Positions 34,957 through 44,091 of a stretch of DNA of 64,000 nt are shown in pieces. Positions within the stretch are counted from its first letter, which is position 1. Each line of letters starts with the position of its first letter. The DNA is from UBA7446 sp964014735 (GTDB lineage: Bacteria > Bacteroidota > Bacteroidia > Flavobacteriales > Flavobacteriaceae): the NCBI GenBank assembly GCA_964014735.1, contig CAXHBH010000004.1, positions 41,930-105,929 on the forward strand. The letters are read 5' to 3'. A program made the translations under genes and the position numbers. Under the pieces are notes generated by a model. It was not told the DNA's origin. It ran no database searches and was given only the letters and a program-made list of their open reading frames with translations.

Positions 34957-36330
34957 ATGTACGCAGTTGTTGACGTCGAAACTACAGGGGGAAAATACAA
35001 CGAAGAGGGTATAACGGAAATTGCTATCTATAAATTCGATGGAAATAAAATTGTCGATCAGTTCATTAGTTTAATTAATCCTGAAAGGCCTATTCAACCA
35101 TTTGTTGTTCAACTTACAGGTATCAATGAAAAAATGCTTCAAAATGCACCAAAATTTTATGAAATAGCTAAGCGCGTTATTGAAATAACAGAAAACAGTA
35201 CGCTGGTGGCACACAACGCTAATTTTGACTACAGGATGCTTTGTACTGAGTTTAACAGATTAGGATTTACATATGAGCGCCCTACCTTATGTACAGTTTC
35301 GTTATCTAAAAAATTAATTCCAGAACAAGGATCTTACAAATTAGGAAAGTTGGTACGCGCTTTGGGTATACCGCTAAGTGACAGACACCGTGCCGCGGGA
35401 GATGCGCGAGCAACAGTGAAGCTCTTAAAATTACTTTTAGACAAAGACAGCAAAAAAACAATTGTTAAAGAAATACTCCGCACCAAAGATCAAGATAGGG
35501 TTGCGCGAAATCTTCAGGCTTTGATTGAACAAGTTAAACCAGTTACGGGAGTTTATTATTTGCACAATCAAAAAGGGGATGTAATTTATATAGGTAAAAG
35601 CCTCAATATGCGCAACCGTATTAACCAACACTTTACAGGCAAAAGCAGAAAATCGCTGAAACTACAGCTTGAAACACACAGTGTGAGCAGCGAAGAAACA
35701 GGAAGCGAATTAATTGCCCTATTAAAAGAAATTGACGAAATACAGTTGCACAGACCCAAACACAATAGGGTACACAAAAACGACCGTATTCGATTTGGTT
35801 TGCAAGAGGGTATAAGTAGTAATGGTTATCGCTTTTTAAGAATCGTTCATGCAACAGAAGACATGAACTACATCACAACTTTTAAAAACTTAAAAAATGC
35901 AAGGAAAACACTATACTTCTTTGCACAAAAATACTCTCTGTGCCTAAAATACGTTGGGTTAGAATCCCCTAAGGATACATGCTCAAATGTAGAAATCAAC
36001 AAATGTTTGGGTGCCTGTGCCGAAAAAGAGACTATAGAACACCATAATGCAAGAGTGCAGCAATGTGTAGATCAGTTGCGTTTTTCTTCGCCAAATTTAT
36101 TGATAGTTGACAAGGGGCGAACACCTGATGAACGAAGTTTTATACTTATACAAAATTCTGAATATAAAGGATTTGGATATGCAGAATTAAATTATCAAAT
36201 TAATAATCTAGGAATGGTAAAAACTATCATATCACCAATGAAAAATTCTCGTGCTGCACGTCATCTTTTGCAATCTTTTATTAGAAAAAACAAAGTAAAA
36301 CAAGTGGTTGATTTAAATGAAAAAGCATAA
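34957..36330 (+). CDS. DnaQ-type exonuclease fused to a GIY-YIG/UvrC-like nuclease
   Basis: 457 residues in two parts. Residues 1-165: 3'-5' exonuclease of the DEDDh type (VVDVETTGG with Asp-x-Glu; LVAHNANFDYRML; HRAAGDARATVKLL with His and Asp). Residues about 195-280: GIY-YIG endonuclease (GVYYLHNQKGDVIYIGKSLN, RNRINQHF). The following stretch has a UvrC-like Cys group (DTCSNVEINKCLGAC). The fusion is known in Bacteroidota, and resembles Cho; it is probably a repair nuclease rather than polymerase III epsilon. It overlaps miaA by 14 bp. Confidence 0.9.
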   Translation: MYAVVDVETTGGKYNEEGITEIAIYKFDGNKIVDQFISLINPERPIQPFVVQLTGINEKMLQNAPKFYEIAKRVIEITENSTLVAHNANFDYRMLCTEFNRLGFTYERPTLCTVSLSKKLIPEQGSYKLGKLVRALGIPLSDRHRAAGDARATVKLLKLLLDKDSKKTIVKEILRTKDQDRVARNLQALIEQVKPVTGVYYLHNQKGDVIYIGKSLNMRNRINQHFTGKSRKSLKLQLETHSVSSEETGSELIALLKEIDEIQLHRPKHNRVHKNDRIRFGLQEGISSNGYRFLRIVHATEDMNYITTFKNLKNARKTLYFFAQKYSLCLKYVGLESPKDTCSNVEINKCLGACAEKETIEHHNARVQQCVDQLRFSSPNLLIVDKGRTPDERSFILIQNSEYKGFGYAELNYQINNLGMVKTIISPMKNSRAARHLLQSFIRKNKVKQVVDLNEKA

Positions 36331-37231
36331 GCTTATTGTTATATCAGGTCCTACTGCAGTAGGCAAAACAGCATTAGCTGCTGCCTTTGCCAAGCTATTA
36401 AACTGTCCCATAATTTCCAGTGATGCAAGACAATTTTACAAAGAAATGTGCATTGGGACTGCAGTACCATCAAAAGGGGAACAGCAGGGAGTTAGACATG
36501 ATTTTATCCAGCATTTAAGCATACACGATTCATATAGCGTGGGAGATTTTGAAAAAGATGCCCTACTACTGGTCCGTAAACATTTTGAAAAACATCCTGT
36601 AGTGATTATGGTTGGTGGTTCGAACCTGTACAATAATGCTGTGGTTCATGGGTTGGATAAATTTCCCAAAGTTTCTGAAAAAATTAAAGACCATTGGCAG
36701 CAACAATTCCATGAAAAAGGTTTAAAATACTTACAGCAAGAACTTCAAAAGCTTGATCCGGATTATTTTCAATCTGTAGATATAAATAATCACGTACGCT
36801 TGTTACGAGCATTATATATATGTACTGCGTCTGGTAAACCCTATTCATCTTTCTTGGGTCAAAATAAAGCACAAAGAAGTTTCGATGTCATTAGCATTGA
36901 AATTACCATGCCAAGGGAAAAGCTGTATGAAAACATTAATAAACGTGTAGATGTCATGATTGAAAATGGTTTAATTGATGAAGCCAAAGCACTTCATCCA
37001 TACAAACACCTCAATGCATTACAAACCGTTGGTTACAGAGAGCTATTTCGTTATTTTGAAGGGCGGCACAACTTGGAGGAAGCCGTGTTAGATATTAAAA
37101 CCAACACAAGGCGGTTTGCAAAACGTCAACTTACGTGGTTGCGAAACCATCCGTGCATGCACAAGATTTCTTATGATAGTCAAGTAAATAAAAACTTAAT
37201 TGAAAAACTAGGTCTGAAAGTACAAGTCTAG
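36317..37231 (+). CDS. miaA: tRNA dimethylallyltransferase
   Basis: Adds the isopentenyl group to adenosine 37 of tRNAs reading codons that begin with U. 304 residues. The P-loop GPTAVGKTALAAAF lies at 9-22, SSDARQFYKEM binds substrate, and GGSNLYNNAV, then QTVGYRELFRYF and TRRFAKRQLTWLRNH near the end are family signatures. Starts inside the preceding nuclease gene and ends 24 bp into the end of the opposing purC. Confidence 0.96.
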   Translation: MKKHKLIVISGPTAVGKTALAAAFAKLLNCPIISSDARQFYKEMCIGTAVPSKGEQQGVRHDFIQHLSIHDSYSVGDFEKDALLLVRKHFEKHPVVIMVGGSNLYNNAVVHGLDKFPKVSEKIKDHWQQQFHEKGLKYLQQELQKLDPDYFQSVDINNHVRLLRALYICTASGKPYSSFLGQNKAQRSFDVISIEITMPREKLYENINKRVDVMIENGLIDEAKALHPYKHLNALQTVGYRELFRYFEGRHNLEEAVLDIKTNTRRFAKRQLTWLRNHPCMHKISYDSQVNKNLIEKLGLKVQV

Positions 37232-38161
37232 ATTGCCTTGCATTCTATTTGCCACGTCAGATAGATCAGATTTAATAAATTCCTTTCCAGTTATATGTTC
37301 GAATAACTCAATATAACGTGCCGAAACAGTTGCAATATATTCATCTGACATTTCGGGAAGCATTTGACCTTCCTTGCCCTGAAAACCATGTGAAATAAGC
37401 CATTGGCGAACAAACTCTTTTGAAAGCTGTCGTTGTGGTGTACGTGCCGACTGCCGTGCTTCGTACCCCTCTGCATAAAAATAACGAGAGGAATCAGGAG
37501 TGTGAATTTCGTCAATTAACATTATATTACCGTATTGATCTTTTCCAAATTCATATTTGGTATCTACAAGAATAAGACCTTGTTTGGCAGCCATTTCAGT
37601 ACCTCGTTTAAACAATGCTTTGGTATAATTATCTAGTTGTGTGTAGTCCTCTTTGGTAAGAATGTTTCGATTTATCAATTCTTCAGGTGTAATATCTTCA
37701 TCGTGATCTCCTTGCTCGGCTTTTGTTGCAGGTGTTATAATGGGTTCTGGAAACGCATCATTCTCATGCATTCCATCTGGCATTAAAGCGCCACATAACA
37801 CACGCTTTCCTAAAGCGTATTCTCTAGCAGCATGACCTGCTAAATACCCCCTAATTACCATTTCGACCTTTAACGGCGTACAAGCTGTACCAACAGCAAT
37901 GTTTGGATCTGGTAAGGCTTGCAGCCAATTGGGCACTATGTCGGCTGTGGCTTCAAGCATATGAGCTGCTATTTGGTTTAAAATCTGACCTTTATATGGA
38001 ATTCCCTTAGGTAATACTACATCAAAGGCTGAGAGACGATCGCTAGCTACCATAACTAGTATATCGTCTTCCAAATGGTAAACCTCTCTTACCTTTCCTT
38101 TGTACTTACTTTTACAACCCTTGAGTTGCAAGTCAGACTGCATGATGGTCTGCATAGGCAT
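37208..38161 (-). CDS. purC: Phosphoribosylaminoimidazole-succinocarboxamide synthase
   Basis: SAICAR synthase of purine biosynthesis, joining aspartate to CAIR with ATP. 317 residues, the longer Bacteroidota-type form. KYKGKVREVYHLEDDILVMV (ATP-binding strands), DRLSAFDVVLPKGIPYKG, EMVIRGYLAGHAAREY, LILVDTKYEFGKD, LIDEIHTPDSSRYFY are conserved. Two more in-frame ATGs lie within six codons of the start. The start ATG overlaps the stop of phoH (TAATG), so the two are coupled. Confidence 0.95.
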   Translation of the reverse strand: MPMQTIMQSDLQLKGCKSKYKGKVREVYHLEDDILVMVASDRLSAFDVVLPKGIPYKGQILNQIAAHMLEATADIVPNWLQALPDPNIAVGTACTPLKVEMVIRGYLAGHAAREYALGKRVLCGALMPDGMHENDAFPEPIITPATKAEQGDHDEDITPEELINRNILTKEDYTQLDNYTKALFKRGTEMAAKQGLILVDTKYEFGKDQYGNIMLIDEIHTPDSSRYFYAEGYEARQSARTPQRQLSKEFVRQWLISHGFQGKEGQMLPEMSDEYIATVSARYIELFEHITGKEFIKSDLSDVANRMQGNLDLYFQT

Positions 38162-39117
38162 TAGTTGTGGTGCTCTGTTTGTTTGTAAGCCTCAATAACT
38201 TGTTTGACTAACTTGTGGCGGATAACGTCTTTGTCATCTAGGTATATCATGCCTATACCCTTTAAATTACCAAGAACCAAAATAGCTTCTTTTAGCCCCG
38301 AAATTACACGTCTTGGTAAATCAATTTGACCTGGGTCTCCTGTAATCATGAACTTGGCATTTTTACCCATGCGAGTTAAAAACATTTTCATTTGATTATG
38401 AGTAGTATTTTGTGCCTCATCTAGAATAACAAAAGCGTTGTCAAGCGTTCTTCCACGCATAAAAGCCATTGGCGCTATTTGAATAATTCCGTTTTCAATG
38501 TAGTGATCTAACTTCTCGGCAGGAATCATGTCGCGTAAGGCATCGTATAATGGCTGCATATACGGATCTAGCTTTTCTTTTAAATCACCAGGTAAGAAAC
38601 CAAGGTTTTCACCAGCTTCAACAGCGGGGCGTGTGAGAATAATACGTTTGACCTGCTTATTTTTAAGTGCCCTTACAGCCAAAGCTACACCAGTGTAAGT
38701 TTTACCTGTCCCAGCAGGGCCAACAGCAAAAACCATATCATTTTTAGACATGGCATTAACCAATCTAGCCTGATTGAGCGTTTTTGCTTTTATAATTTTA
38801 CCGCCCACACCATGAAGAATAACTTTATTATCGTCTGGGTCCAAACCAAAGTTATCATCTTCTTCGCTTTGAAGTATATTGAGAACCATATGGTCATCAA
38901 GAGCATTGTATTTTCCATAGTGCATAACCAACCTGTCAACTTGCTTCTCAAAGTGCTCTAACAACTCCTCCTCACCAAAGGCTGTTATTTTATTACCACG
39001 TACAACAATTTTAATCTTTGGGAAGTACTTCTTTAATAATGCAACATTTTTGTTGCTTTTTCCTCCATAGAACTCTGTTGGATTGACCTCAGCGAGTTCG
39101 ATTGTAATTTCGTTCAA
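38161..39117 (-). CDS. phoH: PhoH-like ATPase
   Basis: 318 residues. P-loop ATPase of the PhoH/YbeZ group, linked in other bacteria to RNA metabolism and ribosome maturation. VFAVGPAGTGKTYTGVALAV (Walker A), ILTRPAVEAGENLGFLPGD, FVILDEAQNTTHNQMKMFL (Walker B) and MITGDPGQIDLPR (sensor) are all visible, with a small N-terminal RNA-binding-like part (VVRGNKITAFGEEEL). The start is TTG 39117; the TAA a few codons upstream leaves no ATG. A promoter box lies 55 bases upstream. Confidence 0.94.
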   Translation of the reverse strand: MNEITIELAEVNPTEFYGGKSNKNVALLKKYFPKIKIVVRGNKITAFGEEELLEHFEKQVDRLVMHYGKYNALDDHMVLNILQSEEDDNFGLDPDDNKVILHGVGGKIIKAKTLNQARLVNAMSKNDMVFAVGPAGTGKTYTGVALAVRALKNKQVKRIILTRPAVEAGENLGFLPGDLKEKLDPYMQPLYDALRDMIPAEKLDHYIENGIIQIAPMAFMRGRTLDNAFVILDEAQNTTHNQMKMFLTRMGKNAKFMITGDPGQIDLPRRVISGLKEAILVLGNLKGIGMIYLDDKDVIRHKLVKQVIEAYKQTEHHN

Positions 39118-39172
39118 ATGTGTGTTTTTAAAAATTAAACCACATGGGCTGCTTTTTTAATAGCTTTGTAAT

Positions 39173-39180
39173 CAAAATTA
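39173..39180 (-). promoter_or_regulatory. -7 promoter box of phoH-purC
   Basis: TAATTTTG on the minus strand, 55 bases before TTG 39117, with a TTG 22 bases further upstream (39203-39205) as a possible -33 element. Confidence 0.5.
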
Positions 39181-39220
39181 AGCAATTTTTAGATTGCTGA
39201 ATCAAGATAAGTTTATTAAA

Positions 39221-40045
39221 ATGCCAGTAATTACACTAACTACTGATTTTGGTCTTCAAGATGCTTATGTATCAGCACTAAAGGCACAACTTTACAACCA
39301 GTTAGATAGGCCAGAAATTGTAGACGTATCCCACCTTATAGACCCCTTTCACATTATTCAAGCCGCCTATATTTTAGGTACTGTTTATTGTAGTTTTCCA
39401 CAAGGCAGTATTCACTTTGTGGGGATAGACTTCAATCAAACACCAGAGCAAGCACTTATAGTTGCTGAACTAAACGATCACTTTTTTGTATGTGCAGATA
39501 ATGGTTTCTTGTCCTTACTGGAGCCCGAACTAAAACCCACCAATGCCGTTGTACTCAACAATTCGTCAAACCTAAACCAAGTGCGTGCTGTTGAAGCCAT
39601 TGCCCATATTCATCGTGGCGGTGCTTTAAGTGTCATAGGGACACCCATAGACACTCTCAAACAGCTAACGCAGCATGTTTCATTTGTACATCCACAAGGA
39701 AATGAAATACAGGGTCATGTTTTATATATCGATAGGTTTGGCAATATAGTTACCAACATTACCAAAAAACTATTCCAAAAGATTGGAAGAAAACGTTCAT
39801 TTATCATTCATGCGCGAAATCATGATTTTAAAGAAGTGTTTAACGACTATCATGAGGCCATTCGTTATGATAAACCAAAGGCGGAAAGAGAAGAAGCAGG
39901 GAAAAAACTAGCCCTTTTCAACCAGCAAGGTCACTTAGAACTTGCTGTATTCAAGGGTAGTCCGAACTATGGTGGTGGTGCAAGTACACTTTTTGGACTA
40001 TCATATCTCGACCCCATACGCGTTGCGTTCATAAATGATGTTTAG
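39221..40045 (+). CDS. SAM hydrolase (SAM hydroxide adenosyltransferase, chlorinase/fluorinase family)
   Basis: 274 residues from ATG 39221, where the family start MPVITLTTDFGLQDAYV begins; nine codons more are open upstream from a TTG but not conserved. VDVSHLIDPFHIIQAAYIL, FVGIDFNQTPEQALIV, FVCADNGFLSLL and YIDRFGNIVTNITK are the DUF62 signatures. Common bacterial members cleave S-adenosylmethionine to adenosine and methionine with water, not halide. No halogenase context is present. Confidence 0.9.
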   Translation: MPVITLTTDFGLQDAYVSALKAQLYNQLDRPEIVDVSHLIDPFHIIQAAYILGTVYCSFPQGSIHFVGIDFNQTPEQALIVAELNDHFFVCADNGFLSLLEPELKPTNAVVLNNSSNLNQVRAVEAIAHIHRGGALSVIGTPIDTLKQLTQHVSFVHPQGNEIQGHVLYIDRFGNIVTNITKKLFQKIGRKRSFIIHARNHDFKEVFNDYHEAIRYDKPKAEREEAGKKLALFNQQGHLELAVFKGSPNYGGGASTLFGLSYLDPIRVAFINDV

Positions 40046-40084
40046 CTGTTGATAAATTTGTTTTAGTAAAGGCTTGTTAAACAA

Positions 40085-40092
40085 TATATTTG
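40085..40092 (+). promoter_or_regulatory. -7 promoter box of dnaN
   Basis: TATATTTG, 19 bases before ATG 40112. A second match, TAAATTTG, lies upstream at 40053-40060. Confidence 0.65.
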
Positions 40093-40111
40093 TAAGTAAA
40101 CACGATAGAAC

Positions 40112-41230
40112 ATGAATTTCATTGTATCAAGTACACAACTGCTACGACAACTCCAAACCCTTTCCGGTGTTTTAAACACAAGTAATACACTTCCAATTTT
40201 AGATCATGTATTGTTTGAGCTGACTCCCCATCAGCTTAAAATAACTGCAACCGATTTAGAGACAACCATTAGTGCAACACTAAAAGTTGAATCTAAAAGT
40301 GAAGGCACACTAGCTGTTCCTGCAAGACTGTTACTTGAAACCCTAAAGACATTCCCAGAGCAACCATTGACTTTTTCACAAACAGAAAATAACACACTTG
40401 AAATAAGCTCTGATCAAGGGAAATATGCACTTGCCTATGCCAATGCAGACGAATATCCACAAGCTGCAGAAGTTGTTGACGCTTCAACCTTAAGTATACA
40501 AGGAGATACTTTAGCAACAGCCATTAACAATACCATATTTGCAAGTGGAAACGATGATTTGCGTCCTGTTATGAGTGGTGTGTTTTTCCAATTATCTTCT
40601 AGCGGTATGACATTTGTCGCAACTGATGCACACAAACTGGTCAAGTATGAAAGAACAGATGTCGTTGCACCTGAAACAGCTGAGTTTATTATGCCAAAAA
40701 AACCATTAAATCTACTTAAATCAGTTCTTGTTGGAAGCGAAGAAGAAGTAACAGTTAATTATAACAATAGTAATGTTCAGTTTTCTTTTGATGATACGTT
40801 AATAATCTGCAGACTTATAGATGGTAAATACCCTAATTACGAGGCAGTGATTCCGAAAGAGAATCCCAATATTATGAGTATCAATCGTGTGCAGCTTTTA
40901 AACACTGTTAAAAGAGTAAGTATATTCTCAAATAAAACAACGCATCAAATCCGATTGCGTATTGCTGGCGCAGAACTTCATATTTCTGCTGAAGATATTG
41001 ACTACAGCAACAAAGCCGAAGAACGATTAAGATGCGCCTTTCAAGGCGACGATATGCAAATAGGGTTTAATGCTCGATTCCTAACAGAAATGTTGACTAA
41101 TTTAAATTCTGAAGAAGTTCAACTAGAACTTTCCTTGCCAAACAGAGCCGGTATCATTACTCCTGTGGACGGTTTAGAACAGGGAGAACAAGTCACCATG
41201 CTTGTGATGCCAGTAATGCTTAACAATTAA
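40112..41230 (+). CDS. dnaN: DNA polymerase III beta sliding clamp
   Basis: Ring-shaped processivity factor. 372 residues, normal. Three repeats of the clamp fold: start MNFIVSSTQLLRQLQTLSGV with LPILDHVLFEL, a middle domain with NDDLRPVMSGVFFQL and FVATDAHKLVKY, and a last domain with TPVDG near the end and the conserved LVMPVMLNN C-terminus. It is not next to dnaA or recF here. Its stop directly abuts that of the opposing GapN-like gene. Confidence 0.97.
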   Translation: MNFIVSSTQLLRQLQTLSGVLNTSNTLPILDHVLFELTPHQLKITATDLETTISATLKVESKSEGTLAVPARLLLETLKTFPEQPLTFSQTENNTLEISSDQGKYALAYANADEYPQAAEVVDASTLSIQGDTLATAINNTIFASGNDDLRPVMSGVFFQLSSSGMTFVATDAHKLVKYERTDVVAPETAEFIMPKKPLNLLKSVLVGSEEEVTVNYNNSNVQFSFDDTLIICRLIDGKYPNYEAVIPKENPNIMSINRVQLLNTVKRVSIFSNKTTHQIRLRIAGAELHISAEDIDYSNKAEERLRCAFQGDDMQIGFNARFLTEMLTNLNSEEVQLELSLPNRAGIITPVDGLEQGEQVTMLVMPVMLNN

Positions 41231-42814
41231 CTACAGCACATAATCCGTAGAGATAAAGTTAGATTTATGTGTATCTAACAATTCTCGTAAGATTCCCTTG
41301 TTACTCTCAGTGTCTTTAGTAGCCACAAAAGTCCTAATTGAAAAAGAACGTAAAGCATCTCGTACACTTAGTGTACTGACAGCAGAGTCTTTTCTCCCTG
41401 TAAATGGATATACATCAGGTCCCCTTTGACATGAGCTGTTAAGGTTCACACGACACACAAGGTTTGCCAATGTATCAATAAGCGGCCCAAGTTTATCTAC
41501 ATCTTTACCAAATAGACTCACTTGTTGGCCGTAAGATGAGGCCGCCATATCATCCAAAGGCGTATCAATATCTGTAAATGAGATTACTGGTATTACTGGG
41601 CCAAACTGTTCTTCTTCATATACGCGCATGTCACGAGAAACAGGATAGAGAATCGCAGGAAAAATAAAGTTTTCTGTACACTCCCCCCCTTTTGGGTTAA
41701 GGACCTCGGCTCCTTTTTCTTTGGCATCATCTATTAATTCTTGAATGTAGTTTGGCTTGTTGGGTTCTGGCAATGGTGTAAGCAATGTATTTTCCCATGG
41801 CATACCAAGTTTTAAAGCATCAACTGCTGCAACAAACTTGGTCAAAAACACTTCTTTTATAGACTCGTGCACATACAAAACCTTTAAGGCTGTACAACGT
41901 TGACCATTAAAAGACAAGGCGCCAGCCACACATTCTTGTACTGTTTTTTCTATGTCAGCATCTGGTAAAACGATTCCTGGGTTTTTGGCTTCCAGTCCCA
42001 AGACCAACCTCAACCTACTTTTCTTAGGGTGTAAATCTTGTAATGACATGGCAGATGAACTGTGTCCAATAAGAGCAAGTACATCTATTTTACCGGTTTT
42101 CATAATAGGTGAAGCTATAGTTCTTCCACGACCAAATACAATATTCACAACACCAGGCGGAAAACTCTCTTTAAAAGCTTGTAGCAGTGGTGCAATAAGC
42201 AAAACACCGTGCTTGGCTGGTTTGAAAATAGCTGTGTTACCCATAATAACAGCAGGTATAAGTAACGCAAAAGTTTCGTTTAAGGGGTAGTTATATGGGC
42301 CTAGGCACAATACAACTCCAATGGGACCACGTCGAATGTGTGCAAAAACACCACCGTGATTATGAAATTTAGCACTGTCGCGGTCAATGTCTTTATATTC
42401 ATCAATTGTGTCTATAATATAGTCTACCGTACGATCAAATTCTTTTTCAGAATCTTTAAGGTTTTTACCAATCTCCCACATCAGTAGCTTTACAACCTTA
42501 TCACGTTGTTGCTTCATAAGCGTAACAAAACGCTCCATACAAGCAATACGATCTGAAACTTTCATAGTAGGCCACTGTCCTTTTCCTTTGTCAAAGGCAT
42601 TAGAAGCTGCTTCTAGTGCTTTAAGAGCATGTGCTTCGTCCATGATTGGTACAGAACCTAAATGAGTTGGTGCAAGCAAACCATAAGCATTTTGTGTTTG
42701 AATAGAGGAATAAACATCGGCGGCTGGGCCATCCCAAATTGTGATTTCCCCGTTTATTAAAAAACTATTGTGATGGAATGGGGCTTTAATAGCAAATTTA
42801 GCTGGTATATTCAT
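41231..42814 (-). CDS. Aldehyde dehydrogenase, probable non-phosphorylating GAPDH (GapN-like)
   Basis: 527-residue NAD(P)-dependent aldehyde dehydrogenase. The catalytic Cys is in FNGQRCTALKVL, the general-base Glu in LGLEAKNPGIVLPDAD, the cofactor loop in GPYNYPLNETFALLIPAVI. The motif set and the length with a C-terminal extension fit the ALDH11 (GapN) type, which oxidises glyceraldehyde-3-phosphate to 3-phosphoglycerate with NADP. It follows ilvA by 26 bases but has its own box. Substrate is inferred from similarity. Confidence 0.82.
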   Translation of the reverse strand: MNIPAKFAIKAPFHHNSFLINGEITIWDGPAADVYSSIQTQNAYGLLAPTHLGSVPIMDEAHALKALEAASNAFDKGKGQWPTMKVSDRIACMERFVTLMKQQRDKVVKLLMWEIGKNLKDSEKEFDRTVDYIIDTIDEYKDIDRDSAKFHNHGGVFAHIRRGPIGVVLCLGPYNYPLNETFALLIPAVIMGNTAIFKPAKHGVLLIAPLLQAFKESFPPGVVNIVFGRGRTIASPIMKTGKIDVLALIGHSSSAMSLQDLHPKKSRLRLVLGLEAKNPGIVLPDADIEKTVQECVAGALSFNGQRCTALKVLYVHESIKEVFLTKFVAAVDALKLGMPWENTLLTPLPEPNKPNYIQELIDDAKEKGAEVLNPKGGECTENFIFPAILYPVSRDMRVYEEEQFGPVIPVISFTDIDTPLDDMAASSYGQQVSLFGKDVDKLGPLIDTLANLVCRVNLNSSCQRGPDVYPFTGRKDSAVSTLSVRDALRSFSIRTFVATKDTESNKGILRELLDTHKSNFISTDYVL

Positions 42815-42835
42815 ATTTTATTTTTCATAACAACG

Positions 42836-42843
42836 CAAAGCTA
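42836..42843 (-). promoter_or_regulatory. -7 box overlapping the ilvA stop codon
   Basis: TAGCTTTG on the minus strand; its TAG is the ilvA stop codon. It lies 21 bases before ATG 42814 of the GapN-like gene, which could thus be transcribed separately from the ilv operon. Confidence 0.45.
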
Positions 42844-44091
42844 AATCAAAAATTGAAATAAATCAGGCTTGTTATTTAAGTAATCACCAAAAAAACCCTT
42901 TTTTCTCATCCTATTCAACAATGGTTTAAAGTCATCTACTGATTTTATTTGAATTCCAACTACGGCTGGGCCTCGGGCACGGACGCTTTTTTTGGAATAT
43001 TCAAAAAAGGTAATATCATCTGTTGGACCTAAAATATCTTGCACAAACTCCTTTAGTGCTCCTGTACGTTGTGGAAAGCGTACAATAAAGTAGTGCTTTA
43101 GGCCACTGAAGAGCAATGCGCGTTCTTTGATTTCTGCCATGCGTGTAATGTCATTATTACCACCACATACCAAACAAACTACGTTTTTACCCCTAATTTT
43201 TGTAGATAATTGAGAAAGTGTTGAAACAGACATGGCACCTGCAGGCTCAACTACAATAGCATCGTATGTGTACATGTCCAATATGTTTTGGCAAATCTCA
43301 CCTTCGTCAACCAAAAGCAAATCCTCTAAATACAGCGAGCAATAGTCAAAGGCATATTCACCAATAGTTTTAACAGCAGCTCCGTCAACAAAAACATCAA
43401 TATTATCTAGACTAACACGCTTCTTTTCTTGTAAAGACTGGTACATACTAGGCGCACCTTTTGGCTCAACACCTATAAACTTAGTATTAGGCGATTTTTG
43501 TTTAAAAACACTCATGATTCCGGATATCAATCCCCCACCACCAATGGGCACTACTATATAGTCTATGGGTTCTGCTGCCTGCTCTAGAATTTCCAAAGCC
43601 ATGGTTGCCTGCCCTGCAATTACATCCGGATCATCAAAGGGGTGAATAAATGTTTTACCTGTATCAGCTACATATTCTTTAGCTGCTTCGTGGCAATCAT
43701 CATATGTATCCCCAACCAATTTGATAGTCACTTTATCACCACCAAACATAGCAACTTGAGAAACCTTTTGATGTGGTGTTGGTGTGGGCATAAAAATAGT
43801 GCCATGAATATTGTGATAACTACAAGCGTAAGCAACGCCTTGGGCGTGATTGCCTGCACTTGAACAAACAACACCTTTTTCTCGTGCTGCATTTTCTAAA
43901 AGTGAAATTTTATTGAAGGCACCTCGTATCTTGAAAGATCTAACTGGCTGCAAGTCATCACGCTTAACCAAAATGTTGGCACCATGCAATTCACTCAACC
44001 GTTTGTTGTAATCCAAAGGGGTTGGAACAGCAGCTTGTCTTACCCTTTTGGCAGCAGCCTCGATGGTCGATAAATCTAATAATGGTCTCAC
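42841..44091 (-). CDS. ilvA: Threonine dehydratase (biosynthetic)
   Basis: First step of isoleucine biosynthesis: PLP-dependent deamination of threonine to 2-oxobutyrate. 416 residues. PLP Lys in VRSFKIRGAFNKI, GNHAQGVAYAC, GGGGLISG (phosphate loop) and CGGNNDITRM are visible; the C-terminus (about 325-416, HYFIVRFPQRTGALKEFV) is a single ACT-like regulatory domain, shorter than the double domain of E. coli, with 416 residues usual for this shorter branch. It overlaps ilvC by 1 base and ends the BCAA operon. Confidence 0.94.
   Translation of the reverse strand: MRPLLDLSTIEAAAKRVRQAAVPTPLDYNKRLSELHGANILVKRDDLQPVRSFKIRGAFNKISLLENAAREKGVVCSSAGNHAQGVAYACSYHNIHGTIFMPTPTPHQKVSQVAMFGGDKVTIKLVGDTYDDCHEAAKEYVADTGKTFIHPFDDPDVIAGQATMALEILEQAAEPIDYIVVPIGGGGLISGIMSVFKQKSPNTKFIGVEPKGAPSMYQSLQEKKRVSLDNIDVFVDGAAVKTIGEYAFDYCSLYLEDLLLVDEGEICQNILDMYTYDAIVVEPAGAMSVSTLSQLSTKIRGKNVVCLVCGGNNDITRMAEIKERALLFSGLKHYFIVRFPQRTGALKEFVQDILGPTDDITFFEYSKKSVRARGPAVVGIQIKSVDDFKPLLNRMRKKGFFGDYLNNKPDLFQFLI

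Noticed and set aside
39221..40045. Halogenase reading of the SAM chlorinase/fluorinase family gene
   Set aside because: Most bacterial members of this family are SAM hydrolases, and no organohalogen pathway genes are near.
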